A stretch of 64,000 bases of DNA from Opitutia bacterium. Lineage in GTDB: Bacteria; Verrucomicrobiota; Verrucomicrobiia; Opitutales; Opitutaceae. This document shows, one piece after another, positions 17,250 through 25,970 of this stretch (positions within the stretch are counted from its first letter, which is position 1; every line of letters begins with the position of its first letter). Location of the stretch: positions 186,001 to 250,000 of the forward strand of contig JACRHS010000005.1 of NCBI GenBank assembly GCA_016217595.1, given 5' to 3'. The notes under the pieces were generated by a model that made no database searches, had not been told where the DNA came from, and saw only the letters and a program-made list of their open reading frames with translations. The position numbers and the translations under genes are program-made.

Positions 17250-19709
17250 TCAGCGCGCGTAGCGCCAGAGCCGCGTGTCCACCGTGTAGTAGATGTTGCC
17301 GAAGCCATCCTCCGCGATGCGATTGGCGCCGGTGTTGAGCAGCTGGATGATATTGCCCGTGCTCAGATCGATGCGGAAAAGATATTTCTGCTTAATGGTG
17401 CCGTAGAGCATGCCATCCTTCGTGGGCTGCAACGCCGCATCGTACCACGCGCCAGCCGTGCCGTAATTCACATCGGTGAATTTGTCCCAGATGTGCGTGA
17501 TCATGTCGGTGCTGGGATTGTAGATAAACAGACAGCCTTCGGCAAAACCCCAGATGCGTCCGTCTGATGCGGCCGCGAGCGCGGTGATGCTGGTGAGATG
17601 CGAGCGCCCTACCACCGTGGGCAAAGAGCGCACCGTGGTGGTGTCGGTCGCCGGGTTGTAGATAAAGAATTTGGCGTCGGCCTGGGTCGGCGTGGAGCCG
17701 AGTCCGCCGGCGACGCTGGTGCCGCCGTAGACTTTGCCATTGTAGTATGCCAGCGCCGACACGCCCTGATCGTTCACCAGGCCGACCTTGACGGTCTTCG
17801 TGTTGGTCGCGGGATTGTAGATGGTCAGCGCGCCGTCGAGCTGCCCGTACTCGGCGATGGTGCCGATGTAGAGTTTGCTGCCATCGGTGGTGATCGCCAC
17901 CGGGCGGCTCTGCGCCTCGGCGACCATGTCGTACAGCAAGGTGCGGCCGCTGGCCCAGCCCACGGCCGGGTCGTACTTGTAGAGCTTGGCGTTGGGATAA
18001 GTGGCGAAATACATCAGACCGTTCAGCGGCTGCATGCCGTAGGTCTGCATGATGCCGTCGTACTGCACGTACTGATCGCTGCGATTGGGCGTGTACACGC
18101 CGGTGCCGCCGGTCAGATAGCCGCTGGAGTAGATCTTCTGGTCCGGCCCGGCGCCGATGTTATTGATCGTCACCGGCGTCTCCGCCACGGGCGCGAGGAA
18201 CTTCCGGCTCTGACCGGTGGCGGGGTTATATTTGAAGACCCAGGTGTTGCCACCCGCGTTGCCGATGCCGACCACCGACTGCCCGGGATAATTCACCTGA
18301 TCGGCCAACGTCGCCAGCCCGATGCGCTGCGGATAGAAGTTGGGCGAGTAACCAGTGCTCGTGACCACATCCGTGGTTGTGTCGTACGCCTTCAGCGGCG
18401 CACCGGTCGCGTTGGCGCAGTAATAAACCTTGTTATTGAGCAACGGCGTGGTGCCCATCGAGGCGATGCCGTTAGCTTCCGAATACACCAGTTGGTTGTT
18501 GCTCTTGTTCAGCACGACCAGCGTGTTGCTCGGAGTCGTGCGGGCAAAGATGCGCCCGCCCTGCACATCGACCGTGTAGACGAACTCTTCGCCGGCAAAT
18601 TGCGCCGGCAGGATGTTGGTGGTCGTGCCGTTGGCGTGGCTGAGTTTGACCAGCTTGGCCGGCGTGGCGCAGCCCAGATAGGAATAATCGGTCGCCTCGT
18701 CGTAATCCGCACCTTGGATGTACGACATGCCGGCGAAGATCGGCAGGCTGCCCACCTGCGTGATGCCCGAGCCGGAGAGATAGCGGAAGTAGCCGGCGCT
18801 GCTGTACGTCCCGCCGTAAACCTTCCCGCTCAATCCGGCGGTGAGGCAGCGGATGTGCGAATCGCCAAAAGGAGTGCCGAGCAGGGTCATGCTCGTGCCA
18901 CCCGGCGTATAGCGGTACAGGCCGGCGTTGTAATACGTGCCGAAGTAAATCTGCCCGTCCGTCGCCGTGGTCGCGCCCCAGCCGCCGCTCGCTCCGGCCA
19001 GCGTGTACGACGCCGTCACGGTCTCGGTATCGAGATTGATGATGCTCATCGCCGCGTCCCAATCGCCTTCCGCGCCATCCTGCAGCGAGTAGATTTTGTT
19101 CGCATTGGCACCGATGCCCATGGTCGCCGCGTGCATCGAGGCGTTGGTCACCTGCACGCCGAGATCTGTGTAATTGGCGATCACCTGCACATCGTCCCAA
19201 TACGCGGTGCCGACATTGGCCGAATTGGAGTAAAGCATCACCGTGGCGTAAGCCGTGCCGGCCGGCGCCTGGCCCTTGGCGCTGAGATACGTCCAGCTGC
19301 CCGTCGGGGAGCTCTTCGTCGCGACAACCGCGGAAAGGTACGCGTGGGAGCTGTTCCAAAAACGCAGATAGAGGTCGGCGCTGCCGCTGGTGATATAGAC
19401 ACGCGCTTGCGCCGAATAGTAATTGCTGGCCGTGGCCGGCAGCTCCGCGCTTTCGATGCCCCACTGCGTCGTCGCGCTGTTGTCGACGATCTTGCAACTG
19501 TAGCTGCCGGTGTAGTGCTGGGTGGCGTCGGCCGTGATGCCGCCGGTGCCGTATTTTTGCGTCCAGTTGGCGAGGGCGCTTTCAAAACTATAGTTGGTAA
19601 CTAACAGATCGCCGGCACACATCGCCGACAACGCAGTAAAGAGAAAAACCAGACCAAAACGGGCCACGCGCGCAGCCCGGCGATGAACAAGAGAAGCAAA
19701 TGAAGACAT
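17250..19709 (-). CDS. Secreted beta-propeller-like protein with N-terminal carbohydrate-binding-type domain
   Basis: The 819-residue protein has a signal peptide (about residues 1-32). A jelly-roll module of roughly 150 residues follows (NYSFESALANWTQKYGTG to AYWDDVQVIANY), resembling CBM4/9-type carbohydrate-binding domains. The remaining 600 residues are repeated blade-like units with recurring patterns such as GQIYFGTYYNAGLYRY, GKVYGGTYSSAGYFRY and GKVYGGTSVAGGLG, ending GNIYYTVDTRLWRYAR. This suggests a beta-propeller. Some polysaccharide lyases and binding proteins have this build, but no catalytic residues could be assigned, so the function is open. It is probably co-expressed with the neighbouring receptor and lyase genes. 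Confidence 0.8.
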   Translation of the reverse strand: MSSFASLVHRRAARVARFGLVFLFTALSAMCAGDLLVTNYSFESALANWTQKYGTGGITADATQHYTGSYSCKIVDNSATTQWGIESAELPATASNYYSAQARVYITSGSADLYLRFWNSSHAYLSAVVATKSSPTGSWTYLSAKGQAPAGTAYATVMLYSNSANVGTAYWDDVQVIANYTDLGVQVTNASMHAATMGIGANANKIYSLQDGAEGDWDAAMSIINLDTETVTASYTLAGASGGWGATTATDGQIYFGTYYNAGLYRYTPGGTSMTLLGTPFGDSHIRCLTAGLSGKVYGGTYSSAGYFRYLSGSGITQVGSLPIFAGMSYIQGADYDEATDYSYLGCATPAKLVKLSHANGTTTNILPAQFAGEEFVYTVDVQGGRIFARTTPSNTLVVLNKSNNQLVYSEANGIASMGTTPLLNNKVYYCANATGAPLKAYDTTTDVVTSTGYSPNFYPQRIGLATLADQVNYPGQSVVGIGNAGGNTWVFKYNPATGQSRKFLAPVAETPVTINNIGAGPDQKIYSSGYLTGGTGVYTPNRSDQYVQYDGIMQTYGMQPLNGLMYFATYPNAKLYKYDPAVGWASGRTLLYDMVAEAQSRPVAITTDGSKLYIGTIAEYGQLDGALTIYNPATNTKTVKVGLVNDQGVSALAYYNGKVYGGTSVAGGLGSTPTQADAKFFIYNPATDTTTVRSLPTVVGRSHLTSITALAAASDGRIWGFAEGCLFIYNPSTDMITHIWDKFTDVNYGTAGAWYDAALQPTKDGMLYGTIKQKYLFRIDLSTGNIIQLLNTGANRIAEDGFGNIYYTVDTRLWRYAR

Positions 19710-19823
19710 GGGATAAACAACGAGGGTTGGATAGCAGACAAAAGCTGGGGCAAAACTCGGCTCCCGACCGACGCGAAGCTGGAACGTGGCCGGGAACCGA
19801 GGAGCAGGAAACTATCGGGCGAA

Positions 19824-22598
19824 TTAGAACCGCATTGTGGCAGTCAGCTTAACCTGCCGCGGTTGCGCCCAGTAGAAGGTGTTGCGATAATCGCCACCAT
19901 CGATGATACGCATGCCACCTGACTTGAAGATGGGCCGGTCGAAGTTGAGCAAGTTGGAGGCATTCAATTGCACATCGAACGGATAGCCCTGAAGCTTCCA
20001 ACCGTAGCCCACCGACGCCGAGGCCAGATAATAGGCATCGGCATAGTAGAACGCGAAGGGATTGGTGGACGGATTCCCGATGATCTGGCGGCTGAAATAA
20101 TTGACGCCACCACCCACGCGCAGCCCCTTCAACCGGCCCGTCTGCACCGTATAGTTCGCAAATGCATTCATACGGTAGTCATACAGGCCATTCATCGGCC
20201 GGCCATCGGCGGTGCCCGACATCACATTTTCCAGATTCGTCACCGGCGTGTTTACCGCCGCCACGTTGCGGTACTGTGTCCATTCGGCGATATTGGCGCG
20301 GTAGTAGGCTTTCGTGTCGCGGAGATAGCCCAGCTGCTTGGTCTCGGGCAATGCCACGTTGAAGGTCATGCGCAGGCCTTTGGTCAGATTGGCGGTCACT
20401 TCACCTTCCCAACCCCAGGAACGGACATCCGACACATCGGTGTACTGTGTGAAAGCGCCGATCTGCGGGATCACCTTGTTCGGGCCGCCAGCGTTTAATA
20501 CTGCGTTCCAAATGTTGTTCAGATTGTTCAGATTCTGATTGGTAAACTTGTCCTTCTCGAAGGCGTCGTAGTAGCCCACCGAGCCGATGATGCGGCTGTT
20601 GAGCAGGTTGAACCGGATGCCCGCGCCCCACCCGCGCGAAGTCGCCAGGTTGTACGGCGAGGAGCCGTCGATCTTCGGGATGTTGATGATCGACGGGTTG
20701 AATCCGTGGCTCTTGTAGCCGTAGAAACCAAATTGCTTGATCGGGAAATAGGTCAGGCCCATCTGCGGCGTGGTCGCGCGTGAATCCGTCCAGATGCCTT
20801 TGAGCAAGGTCGGGGCGCCAGTCGCACGATCGCGTTCGGCGATGTCGCGCGTGGCGGCGTGGAAATGGTCGCGCCGGATACCAGCCACAAGCTGGATGCG
20901 ATCGTGCCAGTAGCTGCCCACGGTGTTCACTTGGATCGAGTAGAGATGTTCCGAGTTGTGCTGGTCGCGCGAGAACACCCAGCGGTACTGATTCACCGAG
21001 TCGCTCAGCGGCAGCGGATCAGCGCCCGCGGGCTCGTCCCAGTAGCGGAAACGTTTCAGCACCTGATTGGTGTCGAGGGAGGAGCCGTTGGGGGCCAGCG
21101 CCCCGTTGTCCACATAGTACTGCCAGGCTTTGAAGGCCGCGATGTGTTCGCGCCACTGGGCCACCACGCTGAACGTCTGCGAGAATTTCTCCTTCTTGAT
21201 CTGATACGCCCCCGCCACCCGTACACCGCCGTAGTAGTCGGCCGTGCGGATCGGATTCGTGCCGGAAGGATCGGCGCTGAAAAATTTGCCGAAATTGGGA
21301 TTCACGCGACCGTCACCGGTGACCCGGTTCGGATCCGCATACACGCCGGAATAGTAGAGGGTGTTGCCCGAACGCACCGCCGAGTTGAAATCGCCGGCGA
21401 TCTCAATCGCCAGGCCGTTGGCGAACTTTTGCTCGAAGGCCACATTGTAATTCGCGGCGTGGTTTTCCACCACCATGTCGTTGGAGTTGGGGTTAAAGCG
21501 GCGGCGCGGCAGCACCGGCATATTTTTGATCAGCTCGCGACCGTAACTGGTATTATCGGTCAGCAAAACCAACCCGGAGCCCTGACTTAGGCCCATGTTC
21601 TTCCAGTTCACCAACCCCAGCCCGGTCTGGTACGTGTAGTAATTCGCCGTGGTGATGCGGCCAACTCCGGTGCTGGATGCCGGCACCGCTGTAAGTGGGG
21701 CGGAGACACTGTAGGTCCGGTCCCACTTCGAACTGGCGTCACTCATTGCGTCAGAGCGGAAGTTTGAAGTGGCGATAAAATCTTTTTCCATCTCGAAACG
21801 AATCTCCGCACCCCGCCACGGCTGATAGGTCGTCGTGAAGTTCACGCCATGCCGGTTGTCCAAACTGTTTTCGTACCACTGCATGCCCACTTTGTCCTGC
21901 ACGTTGAGGCGCACGGCCCATTTGTCCGTCAGGCGCCGGTTCGCATCCAAATACACCGCCCGCCCAAACGACTGGCCGAAAGAATCGAGCCGCACCCGCA
22001 GGTTCGTGAAATTCCGCGTGAGCGTGGCGCGTTTGGTCATAACGTTCACTTTGCCGCCGATGAGACCATCGCCGTAGATGATGCCGTTGGGACCGCGGGA
22101 GCCTTCGAGCCGCTCCACCACGTACTCTTCCGGGGTGAAGCCCTGGCGGAAAAGATTGCGCGTGTTGGTTGTGGCTGGCAGGCCGCGAAACGCCACGCTG
22201 GCGCCAAAATCCGTCGGATTGGTGCCGCCCGTGGTCGGGCCGGCGCCCACATCAGAGTTGGTCAACCACACCTGCGCGTCCTGCAGACTGGCCGCGCCGA
22301 TGTCGTTGAGGAAATCGCGCGTGAGCACCGTCACGTCGGTCGCCGTTTTCTGGAGATTCGTCGCCAGCAGACCGCCCGACATGACGTTGTTGGCCATGTA
22401 CCCGGTGTCTTTTTCCGCCTGCACTGTGAACGGCGAGAGCACGATGGACTCTTCGACCACAGGCTCTCTCTTCATCGCATCGGCGGCGTTGGCCGGGTAC
22501 GAGAGCGCAGCGGCCACGCAAATGGTCGCCAGCGCTTTGCGGTTGATCAGGGAACGCCACGCGGGGCTCCCAAGGTGGTAGGTTTCAGTGGTAGTCAT
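19824..22598 (-). CDS. TonB-dependent outer-membrane receptor (paralogue 2, no STN domain)
   Basis: The 924-residue receptor has an N-terminal export region, a TonB-box-like EESIVLSPFTVQAEKDTGY, a plug with DVTVLTRDFLNDIGAASLQD and a barrel ending VKLTATMRF. It follows paralogue 3 residue for residue over most of its length, including GFYGYKSHGFNPSIINIPK and GAGIRFNLLNSRIIGS, and the DNA is also nearly identical over long stretches. Differences cluster in short surface-loop-like segments. Import of a glycan-derived or siderophore-like ligand is inferred from family and context. A 10-bp-stem hairpin abuts its start codon. Confidence 0.9.
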   Translation of the reverse strand: MTTTETYHLGSPAWRSLINRKALATICVAAALSYPANAADAMKREPVVEESIVLSPFTVQAEKDTGYMANNVMSGGLLATNLQKTATDVTVLTRDFLNDIGAASLQDAQVWLTNSDVGAGPTTGGTNPTDFGASVAFRGLPATTNTRNLFRQGFTPEEYVVERLEGSRGPNGIIYGDGLIGGKVNVMTKRATLTRNFTNLRVRLDSFGQSFGRAVYLDANRRLTDKWAVRLNVQDKVGMQWYENSLDNRHGVNFTTTYQPWRGAEIRFEMEKDFIATSNFRSDAMSDASSKWDRTYSVSAPLTAVPASSTGVGRITTANYYTYQTGLGLVNWKNMGLSQGSGLVLLTDNTSYGRELIKNMPVLPRRRFNPNSNDMVVENHAANYNVAFEQKFANGLAIEIAGDFNSAVRSGNTLYYSGVYADPNRVTGDGRVNPNFGKFFSADPSGTNPIRTADYYGGVRVAGAYQIKKEKFSQTFSVVAQWREHIAAFKAWQYYVDNGALAPNGSSLDTNQVLKRFRYWDEPAGADPLPLSDSVNQYRWVFSRDQHNSEHLYSIQVNTVGSYWHDRIQLVAGIRRDHFHAATRDIAERDRATGAPTLLKGIWTDSRATTPQMGLTYFPIKQFGFYGYKSHGFNPSIINIPKIDGSSPYNLATSRGWGAGIRFNLLNSRIIGSVGYYDAFEKDKFTNQNLNNLNNIWNAVLNAGGPNKVIPQIGAFTQYTDVSDVRSWGWEGEVTANLTKGLRMTFNVALPETKQLGYLRDTKAYYRANIAEWTQYRNVAAVNTPVTNLENVMSGTADGRPMNGLYDYRMNAFANYTVQTGRLKGLRVGGGVNYFSRQIIGNPSTNPFAFYYADAYYLASASVGYGWKLQGYPFDVQLNASNLLNFDRPIFKSGGMRIIDGGDYRNTFYWAQPRQVKLTATMRF

Positions 22599-22636
22599 AA
22601 GCAGCCGGCCCGCGTCGGTGCGATCCCCGGCTGCTT
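22599..22636 (-). promoter_or_regulatory. Intercistronic stem-loop directly before the receptor start codon
   Basis: AAGCAGCCGG and CCGGCTGCTT form a perfect 10-bp stem around an 18-base loop, ending at the base before the ATG of the receptor gene at 22598 and 51 bases after the lyase stop. There is no T-run, so it is not a standard terminator. It could shape mRNA processing or translation initiation of the receptor. No Shine-Dalgarno sequence is visible between stem and ATG. Confidence 0.5.
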
Positions 22637-22687
22637 ATACGTCGCCGCCACCGGCGAAAATGACTAGTGCCCGTCGCCCGTTTTTAC

Positions 22688-25600
22688 TCAGCGGCCAGCA
22701 GCTGCCTCCGCCGCCCACACTTGCGGCACCGCGATGCGCACGCGCGCGCCCGGCGCGAGGTCCATGTAATCAAAGAGCTCGCCGTCGCGGAGCGCCGCGT
22801 TGTCCTCCACGCCGATGGCCAGCGGCACGCCCACAGCAATGGTCGAAACGCGGGCGATGCCACCGGAACGGCCGATGAGCTGCTTGCCGTTGAAGAAATG
22901 CGTCGGCTTGCCGCTCGTGCGCACATACTCGTGGGGAATATCGCTGAACAGCAGCTTGCTGCCCTCGCGTTTGGCGACGCGACCGACGCCGAGGCTGAGC
23001 GTGGCGGCATCGAGCATCAAGCGCCGCCCTTCGATCTGCCGCAGGCGATAGCCGCTGGTGCGCGACCACGCCGAGTCCGAGAAAACCGCGGTCGCTCCTG
23101 CCAGCGGCAATTGCAGCTCGGCATCGAGTTCGACCGCGCACGCCGCGGCATCGACCTTGACGATCTGCGCCGTGAACACGCCGGAGCCGTTGAGCAGAGT
23201 CTTGCCCCCCACGACGAGCCGGTCGCAGCCCAGCGTCTCGGCGCCCGCGAGGCGTTGGCTCGTCCCCGAGAGATAGGCGAAATCGCCGGCGAAATCGATG
23301 CGGCCGAAAGGCGATTCGATCTGATGCGCGCCGAAAAGCAGCACATCCATGCCGCCATCGCGGCGATACACCGCCAGAGCGCGTTCGCCGAGCCGCGTCA
23401 CGCGGTCCAGCCGCGGCTGCGCGCCCTCGGCGGCGTCGCGATAAGGTTCATACACCGCGAGGAACGTGCTCGTAAGATCCTGCCCGCTGCGCCGTGCCAG
23501 CACAAAGCTGGCGCGCGGCAGATGCGGATAAATTCCCGGCGCGTCGGCAAACACCGGGTCGGCCGCGTCGCCCACCTGATGCACGCGCAGCTTGGTCACG
23601 TGCTCAGTCGCGGGCAGCGCGCTCTGCCCGGCGGCGTGGCGATTTTTAACGTTGCTGCTGGCAACGGTCCAAACGCCGCCCCAGCTCTCCCCGGCGCGCT
23701 GCGCCTGCCGGACGTTGGTGAAGAATCCGTAGCCATTGCCCGGCGGCGGATTCCAGCTCGGCTTGTTGGGATACCCCACGATGTCGCCGTCGGAGCCAAC
23801 CTTGTCGCCCCACGACACGCCGGCGGCGAGGCTGCCGGGCACCGACTGCACGTCTTTCACGCCAAACGGCTCCAAAGCCGTGCCGATGCTCGCAAAGCCA
23901 TAGTCGTGCTTCTGGCCGCCCGCGACGCGGAAGCAGTCCACGAAATATCCGCCTGCGACCAACGCGAGCGCCCGGCGGTATTCGCGCACGTTTTCACTCG
24001 AATAACTGCGCGGGCTGTCCGCCTCGACGAACTGCACCGACGGCAACGCCGCAAAGCCGAGCAGGCTGCCGCCACCGCCGCCCTTGCCCCGCAACTGGCT
24101 CTTTTCGTTCACCGTCACGAGCGGGTGACTGGCGGTCTGGTTGGCCCAGCCCGCCTGCGCGTGTGTCGTCGCCAGGCCGTAGCCGAGGTCGTAGGACAAC
24201 TCGTAGCCGTTGGCGTAATAGAGCAGCGAGAGATCGTCGTAATCGCCGTGACTCAGCGACGGTCCGAAACGCAACAACGCGGCCTGCTCGCCCTGCCGCA
24301 ACGTCGCCACGCCCTTGACGCCGGCGAACCAGCTGCCCTTGAGCCGCGGCTCCAAATCCGCCGGCAGCTGCGCGGTCACGCTCAGCGGCTCGGCGGCGTG
24401 CCAGAGCATCCAGTTGCGGTTGCGACCGCCGCGCAGCGCGTCGAGCTTGCCGTCGGCGAGGTAATTAAGAATCGCGCCGTAGCGTTCGCGCGCCGCCGCA
24501 TTGGGCGCGGCCGCGAAGAGCTGCTCGATGTAGAAATAATCGTTCTCGTTGAAGAGCCGCGCCGGCGCGGCCAGATAGCCGACATCGGGCGCGTCGTCGC
24601 CGAAATTGGGCCGCCGCCCGGCGAGCTGGATCTGCAAATCGGGCAGCGTGAGCGTGCCGCTCAGACGGGAATCCGCGTACAGGTCGTAGCCTTGCGGATA
24701 CTCGCGGTTGCGCAGGTTGCGCAGCGGGGCGGCGAAGGTCAGGTACAGCTTGCGCGAGTGGATGGCGTAGCCCGACGACGTCTCGTAATACTGCCCGTCG
24801 CGGTCGAGATTGTTCGCCAGCATGACGTTGATCGAGAAGGGGCCGTTGATCGCGGCGTCGATGTACGCGGGGATGTCGAGCTGGCAGCCGACGGCGAGCG
24901 CGCCGCGCAGGTAGTCGGCGTGACCGTTGGTCAGCTGCTTGCCCCAGCTGTGCTCGTAGCAGTAGCGCGCGCCGTCGAGCACCAGGCAGCGCTCGATGTT
25001 CTCGCGGCGCGTCATGCCGGCGCGGTGCGAGGGCTTGCCGGCGGCGGCGCTGTTGTAGAGCCCGTCGTAGGCGTCGGCATAAATTACGAGCGTGCGCGCC
25101 GTCTGGTACCACGGACGGCCGAGCCGGCCGCTGGTCGGGTTGCTCGGATAATCCCAGGAGCCGCGCGCGCACTCCTGATAGATCGAGGCGAGCGCGTCGA
25201 GCAGCAGCAGGCCGCGCTCGGCGTAGCGTTCGTCGCCTGTGAGCAGATACGCCTGCGCCAGCGGCGGGATGGCCTTGTAGGTCCACTGCTCCGTCACCCA
25301 CGCGTTGTACTGGCCGACGAGATAATGAATGGTGCCGTTGGGCGCGACGTAGCCCGTGCCCGCATCGGGAAATTTTTCGTTGGGCAGCACGTGGCCCTTT
25401 TCGCAACGGATGCGCCACGGCTCGTCCCATGAGCACAGCGGATCGGTGTTGGCGCCGGGTGTGAAGTTGGTGCGCGCACCGCAGTCGGGGCAGCCGGTGA
25501 ACCCGTGGGCAAAGCACGCGCCCTGCGCCGGCAGGAATTTCAGCCAGTACTCGTCGGATTTCTCCAGCCAGGGCGCGGCGTTTTGCAAGATCTGGTCGCG

Positions 25601-25879
25601 CTCACGTTTCGCCCAATCGTACCGCTCGACCCGCTGCCGCGCCGCCGCGACGTCCTCGGGCGTGAGGTTGATACAGGGGTGGCGCGTGTTGCCGCGCACC
25701 ACCACCGCCTCCGGCGGCAACGCCCCTTCGGCCCTTTTTTCGCCGGCGGTGGCCGAGGTTGCCCACAGCAGGCTGATAACAACGCCGCTCGCGGCCAGCA
25801 GGGTCGTGACTTTGGCGATGGTGGTCAGCCGAAGACACAACCGATTCAATTGCGAGGTGGAGGATGCGCTCGGTTTCAT
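22688..25879 (-). CDS. Secreted heparinase II/III-family polysaccharide lyase, long form
   Basis: The 1063-residue protein is exported (hydrophobic stretch VTTLLAASGVVISLLWATSA). An alginate-lyase/heparinase-type alpha-toroid follows, with NGHADYLRGALAVGC and the family block DRDGQYYETSSGYAIHS. The heparinase II/III C-terminal beta domain is marked by FGPSLSHGDYDDLSLLYYAN and GYELSYDLGYG. Lyases of this family cleave uronic-acid-containing glycans such as heparan sulfate or alginate by beta-elimination. A Cys-rich insert before the toroid (GCPDCGARTNF, then RIRCEKGHVL) could bind zinc. About 350 further residues after the usual end form an unassigned beta-rich region. The ATG at 25879 is preferred over a GTG at 25900 because it leads directly into the export signal. 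Confidence 0.85.
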   Translation of the reverse strand: MKPSASSTSQLNRLCLRLTTIAKVTTLLAASGVVISLLWATSATAGEKRAEGALPPEAVVVRGNTRHPCINLTPEDVAAARQRVERYDWAKRERDQILQNAAPWLEKSDEYWLKFLPAQGACFAHGFTGCPDCGARTNFTPGANTDPLCSWDEPWRIRCEKGHVLPNEKFPDAGTGYVAPNGTIHYLVGQYNAWVTEQWTYKAIPPLAQAYLLTGDERYAERGLLLLDALASIYQECARGSWDYPSNPTSGRLGRPWYQTARTLVIYADAYDGLYNSAAAGKPSHRAGMTRRENIERCLVLDGARYCYEHSWGKQLTNGHADYLRGALAVGCQLDIPAYIDAAINGPFSINVMLANNLDRDGQYYETSSGYAIHSRKLYLTFAAPLRNLRNREYPQGYDLYADSRLSGTLTLPDLQIQLAGRRPNFGDDAPDVGYLAAPARLFNENDYFYIEQLFAAAPNAAARERYGAILNYLADGKLDALRGGRNRNWMLWHAAEPLSVTAQLPADLEPRLKGSWFAGVKGVATLRQGEQAALLRFGPSLSHGDYDDLSLLYYANGYELSYDLGYGLATTHAQAGWANQTASHPLVTVNEKSQLRGKGGGGGSLLGFAALPSVQFVEADSPRSYSSENVREYRRALALVAGGYFVDCFRVAGGQKHDYGFASIGTALEPFGVKDVQSVPGSLAAGVSWGDKVGSDGDIVGYPNKPSWNPPPGNGYGFFTNVRQAQRAGESWGGVWTVASSNVKNRHAAGQSALPATEHVTKLRVHQVGDAADPVFADAPGIYPHLPRASFVLARRSGQDLTSTFLAVYEPYRDAAEGAQPRLDRVTRLGERALAVYRRDGGMDVLLFGAHQIESPFGRIDFAGDFAYLSGTSQRLAGAETLGCDRLVVGGKTLLNGSGVFTAQIVKVDAAACAVELDAELQLPLAGATAVFSDSAWSRTSGYRLRQIEGRRLMLDAATLSLGVGRVAKREGSKLLFSDIPHEYVRTSGKPTHFFNGKQLIGRSGGIARVSTIAVGVPLAIGVEDNAALRDGELFDYMDLAPGARVRIAVPQVWAAEAAAGR

Positions 25880-25970
25880 GCGATGGGAGGGATTGGGCAC
25901 AGTTGTATTAACTTAAGACGTGATGCCTGGGCCAAATGACTAAACGACGGAGACGTTCGGGACTAAGCTG

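Noticed and set aside
17598..19604. 668-codon plus-strand open frame opposite the propeller gene
   Set aside because: Antisense shadow; the minus-strand product has a signal peptide and repeated blades.
22667..25432. Long plus-strand open frame opposite the heparinase-type lyase
   Set aside because: Antisense shadow; low-complexity Arg/Ala-rich translation without domains.
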